In this document: positions 1 through 6,393 of the stretch, piece by piece
Layout of the letters: every line of letters starts with the position of its first letter
Numbering within the stretch: position 1 is the first letter of the stretch
NCBI GenBank assembly: GCA_029882235.1
Contig: JAOULB010000118.1
Coordinates: 1 to 6,595, forward strand
DNA: 6,595 nucleotides
Origin: Gammaproteobacteria bacterium
GTDB lineage: Bacteria > Pseudomonadota > Gammaproteobacteria > UBA6429 > Thiohalophilaceae
Direction of reading: 5' to 3'
Translations under genes and position numbers: made by a program
The notes under the pieces: model-generated
What the model saw: only the letters and a program-made list of their open reading frames with translations
Databases searched by the model: none
What the model was told of the DNA's origin: nothing

Positions 1-543
1 TCTTATGAAGATTCATTAATGAGGATTTACAACAGAAGAAAATATGAATTTTATATCGAACGTGAGTGGCTACGCGCAATACGCAGTTCTTTTCCACTTT
101 CATTAATTATCCTGGATGTCGACAATTTCAAATTATACAATGATTATTATGGGCATGTTATTGGCGACAAGGCTTTGCAAAAAATTGCTCATGTAACAAA
201 AATATGTGCAAACCGTCCTGCGGACTTAGTCGCACGTTATGGTGGTGAAGAAATTGTAATCGTTTTACCAGAAACACCAATCACTGGCGCCAAAAAGATT
301 GCAGAAAATATACGTCTTAATGTTGCAGAGTTAGGTATACCTCATATGGGCACTGGAAAAATTGGTCAGCTTTCAGTAAGTCTTGGTGTGGGTACTATTG
401 TACCCAGGAAAGGAATGAAAATGAGCGAATTTGTAAAAGAAGTTGATGAAGCACTGTATATGGCAAAACAGAAAGGACGCGATCAGGTTGTAGATATTCG
501 AGAGGTTCATATTCGTGATGACAAAATTACAAAACTTGCCTAG
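1..543 (+). CDS. Diguanylate cyclase (GGDEF domain), C-terminal part, 5' end outside window
   Basis: This is the catalytic domain of a cyclase that makes cyclic di-GMP from two GTP. Counting codons from base 1, there is a metal-binding motif DVDNFK at 39-44, the YNDYYGH segment at 46-52, the signature GGEEI at 81-85, SLGVG at 127-131 and the usual DEALYMAKQKGRD ending near 149-161. An RPAD sequence sits exactly five residues before the signature, which matches the RxxD inhibitory site for product feedback. The signature ends in Ile instead of the usual Phe; the two acidic residues are kept, so activity is plausible. The reading frame is open to base 1, and the residues before the first Met (DSLMRIYNRR) match the conserved start of a GGDEF domain (DxLTxLxNRR). 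The ATG at 19 has no Shine-Dalgarno sequence, so the true start and any sensor domain lie upstream. It is convergent with the minus-strand operon. Confidence 0.93.
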   Translation, partial: SYEDSLMRIYNRRKYEFYIEREWLRAIRSSFPLSLIILDVDNFKLYNDYYGHVIGDKALQKIAHVTKICANRPADLVARYGGEEIVIVLPETPITGAKKIAENIRLNVAELGIPHMGTGKIGQLSVSLGVGTIVPRKGMKMSEFVKEVDEALYMAKQKGRDQVVDIREVHIRDDKITKLA

Positions 544-603
544 ACTCGAACAATCATTGTCAATTTTTAAATATTATTCTTCTAACATACTTAAATTCAA
601 AAC
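544..603. other. AT-rich convergent intergenic spacer, no strong terminator
   Basis: Sixty bases separate the stop codons of the plus-strand cyclase and the minus-strand channel gene. The only dyad I see is ACAAT-C-ATTGT at 550-560, followed by CAATTTTT. The one-base centre means only a very short stem with a small loop could form, so it is at best a weak terminator for the plus strand. Nothing convincing is visible for the minus strand. Confidence 0.5.
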
Positions 604-1236
604 TTAATGTTTCTTATGCTCAGCTTGCTCCTGTTCAGCCAATGCATGTTCATGTTGCTCGGCCATATATGTTTTAATCGACTTGGTGCGTTTACCTGGT
701 AGTCGCCGAATATATTTATGAAAAAAGAAATTATTTGGCACACGGATCACTTCCTCTTCCCCATCGTTCAGAGAGACCAGTGTCGTGTGCATCAGATTAA
801 TACCTGTTACCTTTCCTGAAACACGAATATCTGCCGCTGCATCCTGAAGTTCAATCTCATCACCAATGCGAAAGGGTGCAAAAATGACGAGCAAGACTGA
901 ACAGAACATATTGCTCAGAACACTCCATACAGCCACAAAGCCAATAGCAAACATCACAATAATGGCAGAAAAGGCTGCCCATATGCTTTCAACTGAAACG
1001 CCAAACGTCCCCATTAAGGAAATAATTGAAATAATGATAATCAACCAGCGAATAGTAAAGGTTGAAGTGAGGCGTAATTGCTCGTGGATAAATCCCCTTT
1101 CTGCAACTTTGTTAAACAACCTGTTAAACAACCGGTAAATCAGGAATGCAACAACAATAATGATAATAGCCTGAATCATCATCCAGGAATCATCACGGCT
1201 CATACCTGCAATTTCAGGAATATTATTTTCCAACAT
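604..1236 (-). CDS. Short MscS-family mechanosensitive channel
   Basis: This is a 210-residue small-conductance mechanosensitive channel protein of the inner membrane, the type that opens under membrane tension to release small solutes after osmotic downshock. Predicted helices lie at about 19-40, 62-80 and 84-120; the last is the pore helix and runs into the conserved APFRIGDEIEL segment (120-130). A beta-domain follows with the family motif VPNNFFFH (167-173 region). The protein is clearly shorter than E. coli MscS (286 residues): most of the C-terminal alpha/beta cage is missing. It ends instead in a charged, Gln- and His-rich tail (about 191-210, with His at 195, 197, 207 and 210). The start at 1236 is supported by a GGGG sequence six bases upstream. 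It is the last gene of the operon, 11 bases after the deacylase gene, which suggests co-expression with the glutamate-related enzymes. Confidence 0.9.
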   Translation of the reverse strand: MLENNIPEIAGMSRDDSWMMIQAIIIIVVAFLIYRLFNRLFNKVAERGFIHEQLRLTSTFTIRWLIIIISIISLMGTFGVSVESIWAAFSAIIVMFAIGFVAVWSVLSNMFCSVLLVIFAPFRIGDEIELQDAAADIRVSGKVTGINLMHTTLVSLNDGEEEVIRVPNNFFFHKYIRRLPGKRTKSIKTYMAEQHEHALAEQEQAEHKKH

Positions 1237-1242
1237 AACAAA

Positions 1243-1246
1243 CCCC
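1243..1246 (-). promoter_or_regulatory. Ribosome binding site of the MscS-type gene
   Basis: A GGGG core lies six bases before the ATG at 1236, between the stop of the deacylase gene and this start. It supports the annotated start over the internal Met at codon 12. Confidence 0.55.
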
Positions 1247-1247
1247 G

Positions 1248-2282
1248 TTAGATCACTGGACTATCAAGTAGTTCTTCATGATAGTCTTCCTGGAATTCAT
1301 CGATTTTTTCTTCAACATCGGTCGCCGCCCGAAAACGTGCCAGGTGAAACAGAGCATCACCTTCATTGACCAATGGCAGACGGTTGCAACCGATGATGAT
1401 GCCTTCAAAGGCGGCCTTTATCTCAAATTCTGTTTCACCGAATGGATCGGATATCACGCCCAGCACACGACCTTTTTCAACTCTTTTACCCAGCTCAACA
1501 ATCGATCTGAATACACCACTATCGGATGCACGCACCCAGCTGCTCGAACGTGCCACAACTGGATTGGTTTCTTTTCGTTTTCGCCGGCTCGGTGGCAACA
1601 TATCAAGTTCACGCATGACATTTTTGATCCCACGCACACCCGCACGAATCGCGACCTCATCAAAGCGTAAAGCCTCACCAGCCTCATAAAGTAACATCGG
1701 CAAACCCAGTTCTGCACTGGCTTCACGCAATGAACCATCTCGTATATTCGAATTTAAAATGACCGGCACGCCAAAGGCATGGGCCAGTCGCGCTGTTTCA
1801 TCATCATCCAGATTGGCGCGGATCTGTGGCAGATTACTCCGATGAATGGCGCCAGTATGAATATCGATGCCATGACTACATTGACTGACGATCTCCTGCA
1901 TAAAAATATTCGCCACACGCGCCGCAAGCGAGCCTCGATCACTGCCAGGGAAGCTTCGATTCAGGTCGCGCCGATCCGGCAGATAACGTGACTGATGTAA
2001 CAAACCATGCACATTAACAACCGGTATCGCCACCAGAGTTCCCTGTAATCGTTTTAAAACTTTATCCTTGATGAGCCGTCGAATAATCTCAACACCATTT
2101 AATTCATCGCCATGAATCGCAGCGCTAATAAATAATCTTGGCCCAGGTCGTTTACCACAGATCACATGCACAGGCATGGAAAGAGGCGCATGGGTATAAA
2201 GCGATCCCAGCGGTAGATCGATAGTCTCGCGTTGCCCAGCTATGACCGTGGTTCCATTTACAGTAATTGAGTTTGCTTGCAT
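1248..2282 (-). CDS. Succinylglutamate desuccinylase/aspartoacylase (AstE/ASPA) family zinc hydrolase
   Basis: This is a 344-residue zinc-dependent enzyme of the carboxypeptidase-like M14 fold. The family removes acyl groups from N-acylated amino acids such as N-succinylglutamate or N-acetylaspartate; the substrate here is unknown. Visible zinc ligands are His57 and Glu60 in AAIHGDELNG, and His142 in GIDIHTG. DLNRSFPG (106-113) is the conserved substrate-binding segment, and YEAGE (199-203) holds the likely catalytic Glu. After about residue 250 there is a beta-rich domain resembling a biotinyl/lipoyl-type barrel, common in long members of this family, and then an acidic tail. I chose the ATG at 2282 because CGGAACGG lies just before it and the protein then begins where the family usually does. 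A GTG at 2324 would add 14 residues and overlap the preceding gene by 16 bases, without a ribosome binding site. The gene lies 26 bases after the GNAT/hydrolase gene. It is unlikely to be the AstE of the arginine succinyltransferase pathway, because no other ast genes are nearby. Confidence 0.88.
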   Translation of the reverse strand: MQANSITVNGTTVIAGQRETIDLPLGSLYTHAPLSMPVHVICGKRPGPRLFISAAIHGDELNGVEIIRRLIKDKVLKRLQGTLVAIPVVNVHGLLHQSRYLPDRRDLNRSFPGSDRGSLAARVANIFMQEIVSQCSHGIDIHTGAIHRSNLPQIRANLDDDETARLAHAFGVPVILNSNIRDGSLREASAELGLPMLLYEAGEALRFDEVAIRAGVRGIKNVMRELDMLPPSRRKRKETNPVVARSSSWVRASDSGVFRSIVELGKRVEKGRVLGVISDPFGETEFEIKAAFEGIIIGCNRLPLVNEGDALFHLARFRAATDVEEKIDEFQEDYHEELLDSPVI

Positions 2283-2287
2283 TACCG

Positions 2288-2291
2288 TTCC
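2288..2291 (-). promoter_or_regulatory. Ribosome binding site deciding the start of the AstE-like gene
   Basis: GGAA within CGGAACGG lies five bases before the ATG at 2282. The alternative GTG at 2324 has only ATCAATTACA before it, so this site favours the shorter protein. Confidence 0.45.
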
Positions 2292-2308
2292 GTTAACATT
2301 AAAGATGA

Positions 2309-3886
2309 TTATTTTCCTTTCCACTGTAATTGATAGAGATCATGACGACGATCACGCAGATTCTTCACCGTACCGCTATTACGTGCCATCGTTAATGTCT
2401 CAGGTCTTAAATCAGCAATGGCGACAGTTTCTACATTTGGCGTGGTATCAGCAGCAATACCATCTCTGGCAAAAGGAAAATCACAAGGAGTAAGGATACA
2501 GCTTTGAGCATATTGAATATCCATATTCGCTACATTCGGCAAATTACCCACATTACCCGACATAACCACGTAGATCTGATTCTCCACGGCTCGAGCCTGA
2601 CAACAATAACGTACTCTCAGATAACTTTGTCTTTCATCAGTACAAAAAGGAACAAATAGAATATGAATTCCCTGATCAGTTAAGTGGCGTGCCAGCTCAG
2701 GAAACTCAGCATCGTAACAAATTAGAACACCAATTGGACCGCAATCTGTATCGATTGCATGTAATGATTGTCCACCTTCAATATTCCACCAGTAATCCTC
2801 ATTTGGTGTAGGATGTAGCTTAGCTTGCTCATGAACGGAGCCGTCACGTAAATAAACGTAAGAGATATTTTCTACCCGACCACTCTCAACACGGGTTGGA
2901 TGTGAACCACCAATGATATTGATATTGTATCTTAGCGCCATATCACGCATTGCTTCCTTGAAACGAGGCGTGTATTTGGTCAATGCTTCGACTGATTCCG
3001 CGTGAGACAATTCCTGATCTTCGATGGATAATAGCTGCAAGGTAAACAATTCAGGGAAAACCACAAAGTCACCATCATAATCCGCCACAACATCTACGAA
3101 ATAGGCCACCGTTTCGATGAACTCCTCGAATGATTTAACACGCCGCTGTTTATATTGAACTGTACCTACACGGATTGAATCAGGGCGACGAACCCCATAT
3201 TTCTTAGATTTACGGTTATCAACTAATCCGTCCGCAACCTTAGGATTGCGCCATATCAGATGGACACCATAGCCCATTGACTGAAAATCAACAGATAGAT
3301 AATTTGGAATAATACCAACAATTTCAAAATCATTATGTAACTGAAATGATAGTACAGGATCACGTAATTTTTTCTGTTGAACCTGCTCAACATAATCTTT
3401 TACATCAGGAAACTTTTTAATACGTTTATAAAGTGTAGGAAGTCGACCGGCAAAAACTATGCCTTTGAGCCCCAGAGACTGACAAAGTTTTTTACGTTCA
3501 GTATATAAACGTTGACCCAGGCGATAACCACGGTACTCTGGATCGACACAGACCTCCATACCGTACAGCCAATCGCCTTCTGGATCATGCCGAGAAGCAT
3601 AACCATTACCCGTAATTTCTGCCCAGTTATGCTCTTTTAAGGCTATCTTTTCATCAATAATAAATGTGGCACAATATCCAACTATCCTGTCATTAACCAG
3701 AATAACAAACTGACCTTCTGGAAAAGTGTTGATCTGTCCACGAAGCGCACCCTGCGGATAACCTTCCATGCCAGTACCTTCATAAACTCGCGAACTCAGT
3801 TCTGCTATGGCTGGAACATCGCCAAGTTTCGCATTTCGAATAAAAAGGTGACTTTGAGGGTTACTTAGTTTGTTATCTGTTGCCAT
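2309..3886 (-). CDS. GNAT acetyltransferase fused to carbon-nitrogen hydrolase (YhcX-like)
   Basis: This is a two-domain cytosolic enzyme of 525 residues, close in length and order to B. subtilis YhcX, whose physiological reaction is not known to me. Residues about 13-200 form a GNAT N-acetyltransferase domain, with the acetyl-CoA loop in VDPEYRGYRLGQRL at 114-127. Residues about 238-515 form a nitrilase-superfamily amidase domain with all three catalytic residues: Glu279 in VFPELF, Lys356 in EQAKLHP and Cys390 in LICYDAEFPELAR. Such domains hydrolyse side-chain or terminal amides, or N-carbamoyl groups. The fusion suggests acylation and amide hydrolysis of the same or sequential substrates. 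The frame stays open upstream to a TTG at 3913, but neither start has a good ribosome binding site; I prefer the ATG at 3886. The gene sits 69 bases after rimK, the largest gap in the operon, and 26 bases before the AstE-like gene. Confidence 0.9.
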   Translation of the reverse strand: MATDNKLSNPQSHLFIRNAKLGDVPAIAELSSRVYEGTGMEGYPQGALRGQINTFPEGQFVILVNDRIVGYCATFIIDEKIALKEHNWAEITGNGYASRHDPEGDWLYGMEVCVDPEYRGYRLGQRLYTERKKLCQSLGLKGIVFAGRLPTLYKRIKKFPDVKDYVEQVQQKKLRDPVLSFQLHNDFEIVGIIPNYLSVDFQSMGYGVHLIWRNPKVADGLVDNRKSKKYGVRRPDSIRVGTVQYKQRRVKSFEEFIETVAYFVDVVADYDGDFVVFPELFTLQLLSIEDQELSHAESVEALTKYTPRFKEAMRDMALRYNINIIGGSHPTRVESGRVENISYVYLRDGSVHEQAKLHPTPNEDYWWNIEGGQSLHAIDTDCGPIGVLICYDAEFPELARHLTDQGIHILFVPFCTDERQSYLRVRYCCQARAVENQIYVVMSGNVGNLPNVANMDIQYAQSCILTPCDFPFARDGIAADTTPNVETVAIADLRPETLTMARNSGTVKNLRDRRHDLYQLQWKGK

Positions 3887-3955
3887 ACAAGTTTTTGTAG
3901 ATGCCTCTTTCAAACACCAGGTTTGGTTTTCTGTGTGTATTTGTTGTACATACCT

Positions 3956-4861
3956 TCAACCTTTTCCACGTGTCCTGGTGCGATGAGGTTTGGCATTTTT
4001 CTCAATAAATTCGATGATCATGCTAGCCACATCCTTGCTCGTCGCCTTTTCAATCCCTTCCAGCCCGGGTGATGAGTTGACTTCCATGACCAGGGGTCCT
4101 CGATCTGAACGTAATATATCTACGCCCGCCATATTCAGACCCATAATTTTTGCTGCCTGCACAGCCGTCGCACGCTCCTGTTTGTTAAGCTTGACGATAT
4201 GCGCCTCACCACCACGATGCAGATTAGAACGAAACTCACCCTCTTTCGCAGTTCGCATCATCGCAGCCACGACTTTATCGCCAACGACCAGACAACGGAT
4301 GTCTGAACCACCGGCTTCTTTGATAAATTCCTGCACAATAAAATTGGCATCCAGTTCATGGAAGGCATCAATCACTGATTCGGCCGCCTTCTTGGTTTCG
4401 GCCAGCACCACACCACGCCCCTGAGTCCCCTCAATCAGTTTTATAACAAGGGGTGCACCACCGACCAGTTTAATAATGTCCTGTGTCTCACTGACCGAGT
4501 GGGCAAAACCAGTTATAGGCAAGCCAACACCTTTACGACTCAATAATTGCAGACTTCTTAATTTATCGCGTGAGCGGGTAATGGCAACGGATTCATTGAC
4601 AGGATAAACGCCCATCATTTCAAACTGTCGTAAGACTGCGGTACCAAATTTTGTGACCGAAGCACCAATACGCGGAATAATGGCATCGAAGCCAGCGAGC
4701 TTTTCACCTTTGTAATATATTGCCGGCCGGTCCGAAGTGATATCCATATAACACTTCAAGGCATCGATGACCACGGCTTCATGGCCGCGTTGTTCTGCTG
4801 CCTCAACCTGACGTCGGGTTGAATACAGTTTCGAGTTTCTGGATAAAATAGCGATTTTCAT
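3956..4861 (-). CDS. rimK: RimK, ATP-grasp alpha-L-glutamate ligase (ribosomal protein S6 modification)
   Basis: RimK uses ATP to add glutamate residues to the C-terminus of ribosomal protein S6, and can make poly-alpha-glutamate in E. coli. The 301-residue length matches the E. coli protein (300). ATP-grasp features are in order: the N-terminal MKIAILSRNSKLYSTRR, RSRDK with Lys100, VIKL with Lys141, the glycine-rich loop EGTQGRGV (144-151), the hinge QEFI (177-180), SDIR (186-189), RSNLHRGG (211-218), metal ligands Asp248 and Glu260, and EVNSSPGLEGIE (260-271). All catalytic elements look intact. The C-terminus is basic (KPHRTRTRGKG). The ATG overlaps the stop of the upstream rimB-like gene by one base (TAATG), which implies translational coupling, and a strong AGGA lies six bases before it. 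In Pseudomonas, RimK activity is modulated by RimB and by cyclic di-GMP, so the cyclase at the window edge is worth noting. Confidence 0.96.
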   Translation of the reverse strand: MKIAILSRNSKLYSTRRQVEAAEQRGHEAVVIDALKCYMDITSDRPAIYYKGEKLAGFDAIIPRIGASVTKFGTAVLRQFEMMGVYPVNESVAITRSRDKLRSLQLLSRKGVGLPITGFAHSVSETQDIIKLVGGAPLVIKLIEGTQGRGVVLAETKKAAESVIDAFHELDANFIVQEFIKEAGGSDIRCLVVGDKVVAAMMRTAKEGEFRSNLHRGGEAHIVKLNKQERATAVQAAKIMGLNMAGVDILRSDRGPLVMEVNSSPGLEGIEKATSKDVASMIIEFIEKNAKPHRTRTRGKG

Positions 4862-5358
4862 TATTCTTCCTCTCCCTCATCATGCAGGTAATTGAGTACC
4901 GGCAGTGCGGTGGGTTTACTGGCTGGTTTTCCCATCAGGTGCGAACCCGCTGAATCGACAAGAAAATAATCTGTCATGGCTGTTCGACCTAGCAACATAC
5001 GAAAGCGCATGGTATCGCGATTGGTCAGGGTCATCTCAATGGGCCAGATCGACTTGCCCAGCACCACATCTGTTTTAATCACATAACGTGTTTCTGTATG
5101 ACCACCAGAATCTGTCACATCACGCCGATCAAACACCTCGGCCTCACAGTGAATTTCCTTGTCGGTATTCCCTTGAATGGGATGCAGACCAAATCGAACC
5201 ATGTTAATTGAATCCTGTGTGAATTCTTCAATATAAAAAGCATGTAAGGCAGAGGTACGCGCACCTGTATCCACCTTGCAACGGATCTGTTTGACCCCAA
5301 GCTTCGGTAGTGCCGCCCATTCACGCCATCCAAGAATAGAAAGTTTGTCGATTTCCAC
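4861..5358 (-). CDS. rimB: RimB-like retropepsin-type protease (RimK/LysX-associated, formerly 'ATP-dependent zinc protease')
   Basis: This is a 165-residue cytosolic protein of the family long annotated as a putative ATP-dependent zinc protease or DUF785, now seen as retropepsin-like aspartic proteases. The catalytic motif is KVDTGARTSALHA, with Asp30, Thr31 and Gly32. MLLGRTAMTDYFLVDS (121-136) is the second conserved element. No signal peptide is present. The start is a GTG at 5358, with AGTAGG six bases upstream. The gene overlaps rimK by one base, matching the known rimB-rimK pairing in Pseudomonas, where RimB affects RimK-dependent S6 modification. The C-terminus is acidic (HDEGEEE), and the codons for that tail double as the Shine-Dalgarno region of rimK. 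The symbol rests on family plus context; true orthology to Pseudomonas RimB is inferred. Confidence 0.88.
   Translation of the reverse strand: MEIDKLSILGWREWAALPKLGVKQIRCKVDTGARTSALHAFYIEEFTQDSINMVRFGLHPIQGNTDKEIHCEAEVFDRRDVTDSGGHTETRYVIKTDVVLGKSIWPIEMTLTNRDTMRFRMLLGRTAMTDYFLVDSAGSHLMGKPASKPTALPVLNYLHDEGEEE
4868..4871 (-). promoter_or_regulatory. Ribosome binding site of rimK inside the rimB-like gene
   Basis: AGGA, within a purine run GAGGGAGAGGAAGAA, lies six bases before the rimK ATG. The same bases encode the acidic end of the upstream protein. Together with the TAATG overlap this points to coupled translation of the two genes. Confidence 0.65.
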
Positions 5359-5364
5359 GCTTTG

Positions 5365-5370
5365 CCTACT
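5365..5370 (-). promoter_or_regulatory. Ribosome binding site for the GTG start of the rimB-like gene
   Basis: AGTAGG lies six bases before the GTG at 5358, in the 35-base gap after the PsiE-like gene. It supports GTG as the real start. Confidence 0.6.
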
Positions 5371-5393
5371 GGTAGTGATATTTTAATTGTAGT

Positions 5394-5843
5394 TCACTGC
5401 TGTAACTCTTCGAGTCTTTTTTCCTTCTGATAAACCAGAATGGATGCGATACGCAACATACCTAACACCAGCAGAAACGCCGTTAAAGCCAGCAACATTG
5501 AAGTTTCCATTTTATGCTGGAATAGACCAATCATAACCTCTCGAATAACGAACACAATGGCGGCATCAGCAATAAATGTCATACGTAGTCGATGGGTGTG
5601 AAAATATTCCACCAGAGAGCGGGACAACTCGACCAGAATAAACAAGGTCAGTACATCAGTAATAATCTGCTGATATTTACCTGTGATACCACTAGCCTCA
5701 AAAATGTGTAATAAGTTAACAAACAGCTTCACTGCACCTACGCCAATACCTAACACCAGAAATACCAAGATCATCGCAAATACAATATCGATGATATGTT
5801 TGAAAATCTGTTGTATTTTTTCTGTGTAACTAAATATTGCCAT
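5394..5843 (-). CDS. PsiE-like (phosphate-starvation-inducible family) membrane protein
   Basis: This is a 149-residue inner-membrane protein that resembles the PsiE family in size, helix layout and the conserved middle part. Four hydrophobic helices are visible at about 18-44, 60-80, 88-107 and 114-138. Between helices 2 and 3 there is a family-like charged loop with VEYFHTHRLRMTFIADAAIVFVIRE (split by positions 78-102), containing His82, His84, Arg85, Asp93 and Arg101-Glu102. The C-terminal tail is charged (QKEKRLEELQQ). The biochemical role of PsiE proteins is not established. The ATG at 5843 follows the upstream stop by one base (TGATATG), so it is probably translationally coupled. The gene lies between two retropepsin-like protease genes. 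No Pho box was recognised in the operon promoter region, so phosphate control is not supported by the sequence. Confidence 0.82.
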   Translation of the reverse strand: MAIFSYTEKIQQIFKHIIDIVFAMILVFLVLGIGVGAVKLFVNLLHIFEASGITGKYQQIITDVLTLFILVELSRSLVEYFHTHRLRMTFIADAAIVFVIREVMIGLFQHKMETSMLLALTAFLLVLGMLRIASILVYQKEKRLEELQQ

Positions 5844-5844
5844 A

Positions 5845-6354
5845 TCAATTTTTCTCTTTGTCGTTACAATCTGGGCTTGCAGTATGTTTCAACTCTGAAT
5901 CAACAAGATAAAATCCTTTCAAAAAACTCCGCCCAATCAGCATATGGTATTTAAACCTTTTACGCTCTGCCAGATTAACCTGTATTTTGCGGTAATCCTT
6001 CCCTAAACAAAGTCCCAATAGCACAACTGGTCTTCTTATCCGTGGCCCTTTTTTGGCCTTAATATTGGCGTAGCGAACCACCTCTCGTTCCAGCACAACT
6101 GATTGAGCCTGCTTGTTGGTAATACGAAACCGAATCCACTCTACCCCATCACGCTGATATTTCTCCAAAATCTCTGCCTTAATCGATGAATTATCGGCAC
6201 CCGTGTCTATCTTGGCTAAGAATGTTAACCCAACAGCTTCAAGCCTGACTTGTTCAATCCATCCAATCACCATTTTATCGGCGGCATAGACAATATGCCC
6301 ACTAAAAATCATCACTAATAGCAAAACCAACCGAAACCAGAACCTGTGTGCCAT
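5845..6354 (-). CDS. Exported retropepsin-like protease (RimB/DUF785 family) with signal peptide
   Basis: This is a 169-residue second member of the same protease family as the gene at 4861-5358, but built for export. Residues 1-24 form a Sec-type signal peptide: Arg4 and Arg8, a hydrophobic core LVLLLVMIFSG, and a probable cleavage site after VYA (24/25). There is no lipobox Cys. The mature protein carries the catalytic motif KIDTGADNSS with Asp50-Thr51-Gly52, and the second conserved stretch MLIGRSFLKGFYLVDS (138-153). The predicted location is the periplasm. Two cysteines (116 and 163) remain in the mature part. The ATG at 6354 has CGGGAA about seven bases upstream. It is the first gene of the operon, one base before the PsiE-like gene. 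Exported relatives occur next to RimK-like ligases and membrane proteins in other proteobacteria (recalled family knowledge). The substrate is unknown. Confidence 0.85.
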   Translation of the reverse strand: MAHRFWFRLVLLLVMIFSGHIVYAADKMVIGWIEQVRLEAVGLTFLAKIDTGADNSSIKAEILEKYQRDGVEWIRFRITNKQAQSVVLEREVVRYANIKAKKGPRIRRPVVLLGLCLGKDYRKIQVNLAERKRFKYHMLIGRSFLKGFYLVDSELKHTASPDCNDKEKN

Positions 6355-6393
6355 AAATTATTCCCGTTTGACAAATATCAGATTAAACTTCCT

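Noticed and set aside
550..560. ACAAT-C-ATTGT dyad as an intrinsic terminator for the cyclase gene
   Set aside because: The loop would be one base, the stem is AT-rich and the following T run is short, so it does not meet the usual criteria.
1278..1991. Several long open frames on the plus strand and other frames inside the AstE-like gene
   Set aside because: They are antisense or out-of-frame shadows of a gene with clear catalytic motifs, and their translations show no recognisable domain.
2283..2324. GTG start of the AstE-like gene overlapping the preceding gene by 16 bases
   Set aside because: There is no ribosome binding site, and the 14 extra residues precede the usual start of the family; the ATG at 2282 has a better site.
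3887..3913. TTG start extending the GNAT/hydrolase protein by nine residues
   Set aside because: TTG is a rare start and no good ribosome binding site precedes it; the ATG at 3886 already includes the whole GNAT domain. The choice stays uncertain because the ATG site is also weak.
3915..3935. ACCA-AACC-TGGT inverted repeat in the 69-base gap after rimK as a terminator
   Set aside because: The stem is only four base pairs and no T run follows; it does not justify splitting the operon.
3910..3951. 13-codon ORF (MYNKYTQKTKPGV) between rimK and the GNAT/hydrolase gene, minus strand
   Set aside because: It is very short, has no properly spaced ribosome binding site and resembles no known leader peptide.
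3990..4424. 144-codon plus-strand frame opposite rimK
   Set aside because: It is antisense to the conserved ATP-grasp core of rimK; its open frame follows from the codon use of rimK.
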